DNA of 52,051 bases from assembly GCA_023451375.1 (NCBI GenBank), contig JAEXZS010000007.1:1-52051 (forward strand), written 5' to 3'. Source of the DNA: Pseudomonadota bacterium (GTDB lineage: Bacteria > Pseudomonadota > Alphaproteobacteria > Caulobacterales > Caulobacteraceae). Position numbers and translations under genes: made by a program. Under the pieces are notes generated by a model, which made no database searches, was not told the origin of the DNA, and saw nothing but the letters and a program-made list of their open reading frames with translations. Below are positions 8,345 through 16,645 of this stretch, piece by piece (within the stretch, counting starts at the first letter, position 1; every line of letters starts with the position of its first letter).

Positions 8345-9352
8345 ATGAGGCTTCTCCCCGCCGTGCTCGTCGCCGCGCTCGGCCTGTCGGCCTGCGCCGC
8401 GCCCTACGTTCAGCCGCCGCTGGCGCCGCCGCCCGGCTTCGCCGGTCCGTCCGTTCAGGACCGCGCCCTGGTGATGAGCGACGGCGCGCGCCTGCCGCTG
8501 ATGCGCTGGGCCCCGCAAGGCGAGCCTTGGGCGGTGGTCGTGGCGCTGCACGGCATGAACGACCACGCCGCCTCCTTCCGGCTGGCGGGTCCGTGGTGGG
8601 CGGAGCAGGGGATAGAAACGTGGGCGTATGACCAGCGCGGCTTCGGCGCGGCGCCTGGGCGCGGCCAATGGGCAGGGCAGGCGCGGATGACCGAGGACCT
8701 GCGCGAGGCGGTCGCCCTGGCGCGCGCCCGCCATCCCCAGGCCGTGATCGCGGTGGTGGGCGAGAGCATGGGCGGCTCCGTCGCCGCCGCCGCCTTCGGC
8801 TCGGACCGGCCGCCGGACGCGGATCGCGTGGTGCTGCTGGCGCCGGGCGTCTGGGGCTGGTCGACGCAGGGGTGGCTGAACACCGTCGCCCTCAACATCG
8901 CCGCGCGGATGACCGGATCGAAGTCGGTCGAGCCGCCGCGCTTCATCGCCGACCGCATCCAGGCCTCGTCCAACGTGCTGGAGCTCTATCGCAACGGCCG
9001 TGATCCCGAGAGCATCCTGTCGACCCGGTTCGACACCCTGTACGGCCTGGTCGACCTGATGGAGACCTCGTCCCGGCGGCTGGGGCGGATACGGACGCCG
9101 GCGATCCTGATGTACGGCGCCAACGACGGGGTTGTGGAGAAGGGGCCGATGCGGCGCGCGCTGGAGCAGATGCCCGCCGACACGACCCTGCGCACCGCCT
9201 GGTATCCGGACGGCTGGCATCTGTTGAACCGCGACCTAGACGCCGAGGTGGTCTATCGCGACGTGGTCGCCTTCCTGCGGGATCCCGACGGCACGCTGCC
9301 TTCCCGCGCCGGACCCGTGCCGCCGGAGCTTGAGTCCTCGCCGAAGCGCTGA
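8345..9352 (+). CDS. Alpha/beta hydrolase lipoprotein (lysophospholipase-like)
   Basis: A 335-residue serine hydrolase. The signal peptide ends in a lipobox (LSAC, Cys17), so it is probably lipid-anchored at the cell envelope. The fold is of the monoacylglycerol lipase/lysophospholipase type: VVALHGMNDHAASF (oxyanion region), VVGESMGGS (nucleophile elbow Ser), ILMYGANDGVVEKGP (acid Asp) and YPDGWHLLNRD (catalytic His). All triad positions are present. The ATG at 8345 is chosen because it gives a proper signal peptide; the longer frame to 8075 is antisense-like overlap with ogt. Substrate unknown: lipid or ester hydrolysis at the membrane is the best guess. Confidence 0.9.
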   Translation: MRLLPAVLVAALGLSACAAPYVQPPLAPPPGFAGPSVQDRALVMSDGARLPLMRWAPQGEPWAVVVALHGMNDHAASFRLAGPWWAEQGIETWAYDQRGFGAAPGRGQWAGQARMTEDLREAVALARARHPQAVIAVVGESMGGSVAAAAFGSDRPPDADRVVLLAPGVWGWSTQGWLNTVALNIAARMTGSKSVEPPRFIADRIQASSNVLELYRNGRDPESILSTRFDTLYGLVDLMETSSRRLGRIRTPAILMYGANDGVVEKGPMRRALEQMPADTTLRTAWYPDGWHLLNRDLDAEVVYRDVVAFLRDPDGTLPSRAGPVPPELESSPKR

Positions 9353-9433
9353 CGCGAAACGGTCATGCTTGCTCATTTGAGGCCGGCGGCCTATCTGCCG
9401 GGCAACAAGAATATTACCCAGGGAGCGCCTATC

Positions 9434-10525
9434 ATGGGCATGACGCTGTTCGATTCTCCGTCTTTCGCGAATCATGAAGGCGTTCACGCCTTCTTCGACG
9501 AGAAAACCGGCCTGAAGGCGATTGTCGCCGTCCACTCCACCGCGCGCGGCCCGGCCGTCGGCGGCACCCGCATGTGGAGCTACGGCTCGTCCGCCGAGGC
9601 GCTGGAGGACGTGCTGCGCCTGTCGAAGGGCATGAGCTACAAGAACGCCATCGCCGACCTGGAGATGGGCGGCGGCAAGTCGGTCATCATCGGCGACAGC
9701 CGCACCCAGAAGACGCCGGAGCTGTTCCGCGCCTTCGGCCGGGCGGTCGATACGCTAGGGGGCGTCTACTACGCCGCCGAGGATGTGGGCGTGTCGGTCG
9801 CCGACATCGCCGAGGCGCGCAAGGAAACGACGCGCGTGCTGGGCCTGAAGGACGGGCCGGAAGCCTCGGGCGATCCTAGCCCCGTGACGGCCGAGGGCGT
9901 CTATCGTTCGACCCTGGCGGTGGCGCGTCGGCTGTGGAAGCAGGACGATCTGACCGGCCTGACCATCGCCATGCAGGGCGTGGGTCACGTCGGCGGCTAC
10001 CTGGCCGACAAGCTGGCCAAGGCCGGCGCCAAGCTGGTGATCACCGACGTCAACACGGCCGTTCTGGCCGAGGTCGCGGGGCGCACCGGGGCCGAGATCG
10101 TGGCGCCGGACGTCATCTATGACGTCAAGGCCGACATTTATGCGCCCTGCGCCCTGGGCGCGACGCTGAACCCGCAGACGCTGGACCGGATCACGGCCAA
10201 GGCGGTGGTCGGGGCGGCGAACAACCAACTGGCGACGCCGGAGATCGGCCGCACCCTGTTCGACAAGGGCGTGCTCTATGCCCCCGACTACGTCGTCAAC
10301 GGCGGCGGCATCATCAATGTCGCGGCCGAGATGAACGCCCGCCAGATCAAGGGCGCCTTCGACCCGGCGTGGGTCGAGATGAAGCTGGCGCGCCTGATCG
10401 AAACCTTCGAGGAAATCCTCGACCGTTCGGCCGCCGAAGGCCGTCCGACGCACGAGATCGCCGACGCGATCGCCGAGGCCCGGATCGCGGAAGCCCGCGC
10501 GGAAAAGCTCAGAAAGGCGGCCTGA
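9434..10525 (+). CDS. Leucine dehydrogenase-like Glu/Leu/Phe/Val dehydrogenase
   Basis: A 363-residue NAD-dependent amino-acid dehydrogenase of the short leucine/valine/phenylalanine subgroup, which interconverts branched-chain amino acids and 2-oxo acids. The substrate domain has GTRMWSYGSSAEALEDVLRL and MSYKNAIADLEMGGGKSVI with the catalytic lysine. The Rossmann domain has AMQGVGHVGGYLADKLAKAG and the NAD-ribose Asp in VITDVN. The start at 9434 follows GGGAG and gives a family-like N-terminus; an upstream in-frame ATG at 9365 has no obvious ribosome site. It ends just before the fliF control region and has no functional tie to it. Substrate preference (Leu, Val or Phe) cannot be fixed here. 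Confidence 0.93.
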   Translation: MGMTLFDSPSFANHEGVHAFFDEKTGLKAIVAVHSTARGPAVGGTRMWSYGSSAEALEDVLRLSKGMSYKNAIADLEMGGGKSVIIGDSRTQKTPELFRAFGRAVDTLGGVYYAAEDVGVSVADIAEARKETTRVLGLKDGPEASGDPSPVTAEGVYRSTLAVARRLWKQDDLTGLTIAMQGVGHVGGYLADKLAKAGAKLVITDVNTAVLAEVAGRTGAEIVAPDVIYDVKADIYAPCALGATLNPQTLDRITAKAVVGAANNQLATPEIGRTLFDKGVLYAPDYVVNGGGIINVAAEMNARQIKGAFDPAWVEMKLARLIETFEEILDRSAAEGRPTHEIADAIAEARIAEARAEKLRKAA

Positions 10526-10568
10526 ATCCATCCGCCGGTCGCCTTGAGGGACGGCGCGTAGCCGTCTC

Positions 10569-10584
10569 TTAACGCGGCGTTTAC
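10569..10584 (+). promoter_or_regulatory. CtrA-like box upstream of fliF
   Basis: TTAA-N7-TTTAC matches the CtrA consensus TTAA-N7-TTAAC with one mismatch and exact spacing. It lies 68 nt before the fliF start. In Caulobacter crescentus the fliF operon is a CtrA-dependent class II operon, so this is the expected place. Confidence 0.7.
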
Positions 10585-10592
10585 CATCCGGG

Positions 10593-10607
10593 CGGCATTT
10601 TCTGCCT
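10593..10607 (+). promoter_or_regulatory. FlbD-like (ftr) element upstream of fliF
   Basis: CGGCA-N5-TGCCT is a near-palindrome placed 8 nt past the CtrA-like box, where it would overlap the fliF promoter or start site. The same arrangement, CGGCA-N5-TGCCG, occurs in the fliL/flgF control region at 48985. FlbD represses fliF in C. crescentus by binding near its start site, so a repressor role is inferred. Confidence 0.6.
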
Positions 10608-10651
10608 AGCGGGGTCGTACGGGTCTTCCGCGTGTATGGGGCGGGGAACGC

Positions 10652-12292
10652 GTGGGCGGCTTCACCGAGGCGTTGAAGAGGTTCGGGATCGGCCGGCTGG
10701 CGGCCATTCTCGGCGTCGCCGCGGGCGTGGCGGCGGTGCTGGTCGCCGTCATGCTGCGCATGGGCCAGGCGCCCGACGCGCTGCTCTATTCCAACCTGGA
10801 CCTGCGCGAGGCCGGCGAGATCACCGCCGCGCTGGACCAAGCGGGCATCAAATATTCCTCCAAGGGCGACGGCTCGACCATCATGGTCAACCGCGACGAG
10901 GTCGGAACGGCGCGCATGATGCTGGCCGGGCAGGGTCTCGTGACATCCGGCTCCGTCGGCTACGAAATCTTCGACAATCAGTCGGTTCTGGGACAGACCG
11001 AGTTCCAGCAGCAGTTGAACGAGCAGCGCGCCCTGCAGGGCGAACTGTCGCGCACCATCATGTCGATGCGGGGCATCACCGCCGCCCGCGTCCATATCAC
11101 CATGCCTCGTCGCGAGATGTTCACCTCGGCCGCCGGGGAGCCGACCGCCGCCGTGCTGGTGGGCCTGGGCGGCCGGGACCTGTCGGGCGATCAGGTGAAC
11201 GCCATCCGCAACCTGGTGGCCTCCTCGGTGCCGAACCTGAAGCCGGACCGCGTGACCGTCGCCGACGAGAACAACCGCACTTTGGCGGCGGGCAGCGAGG
11301 GCGGCGAGTTCACGACCGCCTCGGCGCTGGAGGCCAAGAACACCACCGAGGCTCAGCTTCAGAACCGCATCAAGGACATCGTCGAGGGTGTCGTCGGCGT
11401 CGGAGCCGCACGGGTGCAGGTGACGGCCGACATCGACCGCAGCCGCTCGACCACCCAGGAACAGAAGTTCGATCCCGACGGCCAGGTCGTGCGCTCGACC
11501 TCGACCAACGGCTCGCAGTCGTCGGACACCAGCGGCGTGCCGGACGGCGGCGTCACCGCGGCCAACAACATCCCGGGCGGCGCGGCGCCGAACGCGACCC
11601 CGCAGGGCTCGACCAGCGCCGAGAACACCGAGACAACCAACTACGAGATTTCCAACACCACCACGACCACGACACGGGAGCCGGGCGAGGTGCGCAAGCT
11701 GGCGGTCGCGGTGGCGGTCGACGGCAAGTGGACGCCGGCCGCCGACGGAAAGGGCGAGGCGACCTATGCTCCGCGCACGGCCGAGGAAATCGCCCAGATC
11801 AAGGCCCTGGTCGCCGCCGCCGTCGGTATCGACGAGACGCGCGGGGACAAGATCGAGGTCGTCAATGTCCGTTTCAACCGCGACGCCGGCCTGCAGGGCG
11901 ACATGGCTGGCGCGTCCTCGATGTTCGACTTTTCGAAGAACGACATCATGCGCGGGGTCGAGCTGCTGGTGCTGCTGGTCACCGGCCTGCTGCTGATCTT
12001 CTTCGTGCTGCGCCCGCTGCTGAAGACGGCGACCGGCGGCGGATCGAACGTTCCGGCCCTGGTCAACGCCGAGGGAATGCCCGTGACGCAGCTGCAGACC
12101 ACGGTCATCGGTCCCGACGGCCAGCCGCAGCTGGTACAGCTGCCGCCGCCCTCGGAGATGGAGCAGAAGATCGACATCGCTCGCATCGAGGGCCAGGTGA
12201 AGGCGTCCTCGGTCAAGAAGGTGGCCGACTTCGTCCAGGCCCATCCCGATGAGGCCGCCGGCATCCTGCGCAGCTGGGTGGCGGAGGGCTGA
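10652..12292 (+). CDS. fliF: Flagellar M-ring protein FliF
   Basis: A 546-residue membrane protein that forms the MS-ring, the first structure built in the flagellar basal body. A membrane helix near residues 14-35 is followed by the ring-building YscJ/FliF domains (LYSNLDLREAGEITAALDQA; MRGITAARVHITMPRREMF). A Ser/Thr/Asn-rich periplasmic stretch precedes a second membrane helix near 430-450 (ELLVLLVTGLLLIFFVLRPL), and the cytoplasmic tail binds FliG. The start is GTG with an upstream GGGGCGGGGA. It heads a tightly packed operon whose next gene, fliG, overlaps by 1 nt. Control by the CtrA-like and ftr elements upstream is inferred. Confidence 0.97.
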   Translation: MGGFTEALKRFGIGRLAAILGVAAGVAAVLVAVMLRMGQAPDALLYSNLDLREAGEITAALDQAGIKYSSKGDGSTIMVNRDEVGTARMMLAGQGLVTSGSVGYEIFDNQSVLGQTEFQQQLNEQRALQGELSRTIMSMRGITAARVHITMPRREMFTSAAGEPTAAVLVGLGGRDLSGDQVNAIRNLVASSVPNLKPDRVTVADENNRTLAAGSEGGEFTTASALEAKNTTEAQLQNRIKDIVEGVVGVGAARVQVTADIDRSRSTTQEQKFDPDGQVVRSTSTNGSQSSDTSGVPDGGVTAANNIPGGAAPNATPQGSTSAENTETTNYEISNTTTTTTREPGEVRKLAVAVAVDGKWTPAADGKGEATYAPRTAEEIAQIKALVAAAVGIDETRGDKIEVVNVRFNRDAGLQGDMAGASSMFDFSKNDIMRGVELLVLLVTGLLLIFFVLRPLLKTATGGGSNVPALVNAEGMPVTQLQTTVIGPDGQPQLVQLPPPSEMEQKIDIARIEGQVKASSVKKVADFVQAHPDEAAGILRSWVAEG

Positions 12293-13326
12293 TGGCCAAG
12301 CTCGTCAACAAGAAGGCCGCGATCGAGGACCCCAACAAGCTGACGGGGCCGGAGAAGGCCGCCGTCATCCTGCTGGCGCTGGGCGAGGAGCATACGGCCC
12401 TGTGGGAGCGGCTCGACGACGACGAGGTCAAGGAGATCTCGCAAGCCATGGCTACCCTGGGCAACGTCACGGCCGAGGCGGTCGAAGCCCTGATGATCGA
12501 GTTCGTCTCGGGCCTGTCGGGCTCCGGATCGGTCATGGGCAGCTATGAGCAGACGCAGAAGCTGCTCAGCGCCTTCCTGCCCAAGGACCGGGTCGACGGA
12601 CTGATGGAGGAGATCCGGGGTCCGGCCGGCCGGACCATGTGGGACAAGCTGGGCAATGTGAACGAGGCGGTTCTCGCCAACTATCTGAAGAACGAATACC
12701 CGCAGACGGTCGCGGTGATCCTGTCGAAGGTGCGTTCGGATCATGCGGCGCGCGTGCTGACGGCGCTGCCGGAAGATTTCGCCCTGGAGTGCGTGCAGCG
12801 GATGCTGCGCATGGAGCCGGTGCAGCGCGAGATCCTGGACAAAATCGAACAGACGCTGCGGACGGAGTTCATGTCGAACCTGGCGCGCACCTCCAAGCGC
12901 GACAGCCACGAGATGATGGCCGACATCTTCAACGCCTTCGACCGGCAGACCGAAGCCCGCTTCATCGGCGCCTTGGAAGAGCGGAACCGTGAGTCGGCCG
13001 AGCGCATCCGCGCCCTGATGTTCGTGTTCGAGGACCTGTCGAAGCTGGATCCGGGCGGGGTGCAAACCCTGCTCAGGGCGGTGGAAAAGGACCAGCTGGG
13101 TCTGGCGCTGAAGGGCGCCTCGGAGGGGCTGCGCGAGATGTTCTTCTCGAACATGTCCGAACGGGCCTCGAAGATCATGCGCGAGGACATGGAATCGATG
13201 GGTCCGGTGCGCCTGAAGGACGTGGACGCGGCGCAGATGGCGATGGTCCAGGTGGCCAAGGATCTGGCGGCGCGCGGCGACATCATGTTGGCCGGCCAGG
13301 GCTCTGACGACGAGCTGATCTACTGA
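12292..13326 (+). CDS. fliG: Flagellar motor switch protein FliG
   Basis: A 344-residue switch protein linking the MS-ring (FliF) to the C-ring and contacting the stator. The N-terminal domain has LTGPEKAAVILLALGEEHTA, the middle domain NYLKNEYPQTVAVILSKV, and the C-terminal torque domain keeps charged residues (MFVFEDLSKLDPGGVQTLLR; RASKIMREDMESMGPVRLKD). Length is typical. Its ATG overlaps the fliF stop by 1 nt (TGATG), indicating translational coupling. Confidence 0.98.
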   Translation: MAKLVNKKAAIEDPNKLTGPEKAAVILLALGEEHTALWERLDDDEVKEISQAMATLGNVTAEAVEALMIEFVSGLSGSGSVMGSYEQTQKLLSAFLPKDRVDGLMEEIRGPAGRTMWDKLGNVNEAVLANYLKNEYPQTVAVILSKVRSDHAARVLTALPEDFALECVQRMLRMEPVQREILDKIEQTLRTEFMSNLARTSKRDSHEMMADIFNAFDRQTEARFIGALEERNRESAERIRALMFVFEDLSKLDPGGVQTLLRAVEKDQLGLALKGASEGLREMFFSNMSERASKIMREDMESMGPVRLKDVDAAQMAMVQVAKDLAARGDIMLAGQGSDDELIY

Positions 13327-13327
13327 C

Positions 13328-13975
13328 ATGAGCGCCAAGCCCTTCATCTTCGACACCGAGTTCGACGCCGACGGCGAGGTCGTGCGGCCGTCCGCCTGGC
13401 AGCCGGTCAAGCGCAGCTATCTGCCGGCCGAGGTCGACGCTCTGGTCGCCCAGGCGCGGCTGGAGGCGCGGCAGGAAGCCTTGGCCGAGATCGACAACAT
13501 GCGAGCCATGGCGCTGGGCGCCGTGGCCCAGGCGGCGACGGCCGCGCTCCCGGGCCTGAAGGCGGCGGCGCAGGCGCATCGCGAGCAGTCGGCCGAGTTG
13601 GCCCTGGCCGCCGCCCGCGTCATCGGCGGCGCGGCGCTGGCGCGCTTCCCCGAGGCGCCGCTGAAGGCCGCGCTGGAGACCCTGGCGCAGGAGATCGACG
13701 CCTCCCCCCGTCTGGTGATCCGCGCCGCCGGCCTGGACGACGCGACGCGGGCCATGATCGAGCAGGCCGCCGCCGATGGCGGCTTCACCGGCGCCGTGGC
13801 CTTCCGCGACGCCCCCGGCATGGGCGTCGCCGCCTTCCAACTGGAGTGGGCCGACGGCCGCGCCGACCATGATCCCTTGCAGTCGGCCGAACGCGTGGCT
13901 GAGACCCTGACCGCCGCCCTGGCCTCCGAGGCCGGGCACGCCGAAACCCTGACTGCCGACAGGAGCGACTTCTGA
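13328..13975 (+). CDS. flbE: FliH-like flagellar export regulator FlbE
   Basis: A 215-residue protein in the position of flbE of the Caulobacter fliF operon (fliF-fliG-flbE-fliN-flbD). It starts MSAKPFIFDTEFDADGEVV, has an Ala/Glu/Gln-rich helical segment (residues ~35-90, probably coiled coil), and a C-terminal FliH/HrpE-like domain (VAFRDAPGMGVAAFQLEWAD). FliH proteins bind and restrain the export ATPase FliI and dock it to the C-ring. Sequence conservation in this family is low, so the call leans on operon position. It begins 1 nt after fliG and overlaps fliN by 1 nt. Confidence 0.88.
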   Translation: MSAKPFIFDTEFDADGEVVRPSAWQPVKRSYLPAEVDALVAQARLEARQEALAEIDNMRAMALGAVAQAATAALPGLKAAAQAHREQSAELALAAARVIGGAALARFPEAPLKAALETLAQEIDASPRLVIRAAGLDDATRAMIEQAAADGGFTGAVAFRDAPGMGVAAFQLEWADGRADHDPLQSAERVAETLTAALASEAGHAETLTADRSDF

Positions 13976-14307
13976 TGGCCTCCGACGATCTCTCGCTCGA
14001 GGATTTCTCCGACTCCGGCGCCCTGCCGGCGCTGGAGGATCACGGCGACAAGAGCGCCGCCGACCTGGCCACCGTCTTCGACGTGCCGGTCAACATCTCG
14101 GCCGTGCTGGGCAAGTCGCACATGTCGGTGGCCCAGCTGCTGCAGCTAAACAAGGGGTCGGTGCTGGAGCTGGACCGCAAGGTCGGCGAGGCCATCGACA
14201 TCTTCGTCAACAATCGTCTGGTCGCCCGCGGCGAGGTCGTCGTGGTCGAGGACCGGCTGGGCGTGACGATGACGGAAATCATCAAGACCGAGGATGCGGG
14301 CGCCTGA
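13975..14307 (+). CDS. fliN: Flagellar motor switch protein FliN
   Basis: A 110-residue C-ring component. After a ~30-residue acidic lead the SpoA/FliN domain is complete: VFDVPVNISAVLGKSHMSVA, LLQLNKGSVLELDRKVGEAI, DIFVNNRLVARGEVVVVEDR. It works with FliG and FliM to switch rotation and to receive export substrates. Its ATG overlaps the flbE stop by 1 nt; flbD follows after 35 nt that contain an AGGAG ribosome site. Confidence 0.97.
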   Translation: MASDDLSLEDFSDSGALPALEDHGDKSAADLATVFDVPVNISAVLGKSHMSVAQLLQLNKGSVLELDRKVGEAIDIFVNNRLVARGEVVVVEDRLGVTMTEIIKTEDAGA

Positions 14308-14342
14308 TCGGCGACCGCGCGAGAGATTAGAGGAGAAGAACG

Positions 14343-15752
<1,410 letters not shown>

Positions 15753-15754
15753 TC

Positions 15755-16645
15755 ATGAAGTGGGGGCTGGATCGCAGGGCCTTGCTGGCCGGCGCGGGCG
15801 CCATGGGCGTCGCCGGCTGCTATGGCCGCGAAGAGCCGCCGGCCGAGGCGCGCCGGGACTTCTTCCTGACCGACCTGGAGCAGCGCCACGGCGGGCGGCT
15901 GGGCCTTGCGGCCATGGACGTGGCCAGCGGCCGTCGCGTGACGTGGCGGGGGCAGGAGCGCTTTCCCTTCTGCTCGACCTTCAAGGCCTTCCTGGCCGCC
16001 GCCACGCTGCAGCGGATCCAGCACAACGACGAAGAATTGGATCGTCTGGTCCGCATCACCGAGGCGGACATGATCCCACACGCACCGGTGACCGGCCCGG
16101 CGGTCGGCCGCAGCCTGACCATCCGCCAGCTGATGCAGGCCACGGTCGAGGTCAGCGACAATCCGGCCGCCAACATCCTGATCCGGGAAATGGGCGGAAT
16201 CGCCGTATGGCGTCACTGGTGGCCGACGTTCGGCGACACGACCACGCTGATCTCGCGCCTGGAGCCGGACCTGAACACCGCCCTTCCGAACGACCCGCGC
16301 GACACCTGCCTGCCCGAGCAGACGCTGGCGAACCTGCGGCTGATGGCCTTCGGCGACCGTCTGACGCCCGAGCACGACCGCCTGCTGGAAGGCTGGCTGC
16401 TGGCCTCGCCGACCGGCCCGAACCGCCTGAAGGCCGCCGCGCCCGAGGGCTGGAGCGTCGCCCACAAGACCGGAACCGGCGCCAACGGCGCCGCCAATGA
16501 CATCGGCGTCATGACGCCGGTCAGCGGATCGCCTGTCGTCATGGCCGTCTATTTCGTCGGCGCGACCGAGGCGACGGAGGATCAGCGCGACGCCGTCATC
16601 GCCGACGGCGCGCGCCGCGCCCTGGAGGCCCTGGGCCGTGGCTGA
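15755..16645 (+). CDS. bla: Class A serine beta-lactamase, predicted Tat-exported lipoprotein
   Basis: A 296-residue beta-lactamase with all class A motifs: CSTFK (Ser74, Lys77; Ambler 70/73), SDN at 134-136, the omega-loop EPDLN (Glu170, Asn174; Ambler 166/170) and KTGTG at 238-242. It should hydrolyse penicillins or cephalosporins through an acyl-enzyme. Cys73 precedes the active Ser as in several carbapenemases, but the partner Cys at Ambler 238 is Gly, so that disulfide cannot form. The N-terminus has a twin-arginine motif (LDRRALLAG) and a lipobox (VAGC, Cys22), suggesting Tat export and lipid anchoring. It starts 2 nt after flbD and overlaps flhA by 8 nt, so it is embedded in the flagellar operon. 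No insertion sequence flanks it. Confidence 0.95.
   Translation: MKWGLDRRALLAGAGAMGVAGCYGREEPPAEARRDFFLTDLEQRHGGRLGLAAMDVASGRRVTWRGQERFPFCSTFKAFLAAATLQRIQHNDEELDRLVRITEADMIPHAPVTGPAVGRSLTIRQLMQATVEVSDNPAANILIREMGGIAVWRHWWPTFGDTTTLISRLEPDLNTALPNDPRDTCLPEQTLANLRLMAFGDRLTPEHDRLLEGWLLASPTGPNRLKAAAPEGWSVAHKTGTGANGAANDIGVMTPVSGSPVVMAVYFVGATEATEDQRDAVIADGARRALEALGRG

Noticed and set aside
9755..12244. An 829-codon minus-strand open frame
   Set aside because: Antisense to the leucine dehydrogenase-like gene and fliF; low-complexity Arg/Gly/His sequence with no domain.
11764..13410. A 548-codon minus-strand open frame
   Set aside because: Antisense to fliF and fliG, with the composition of a shadow frame.
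15755..16645. Beta-lactamase as part of a mobile cassette
   Set aside because: No inverted repeats, transposase, integrase or attachment site at either edge; spacing and composition match its flagellar neighbours.
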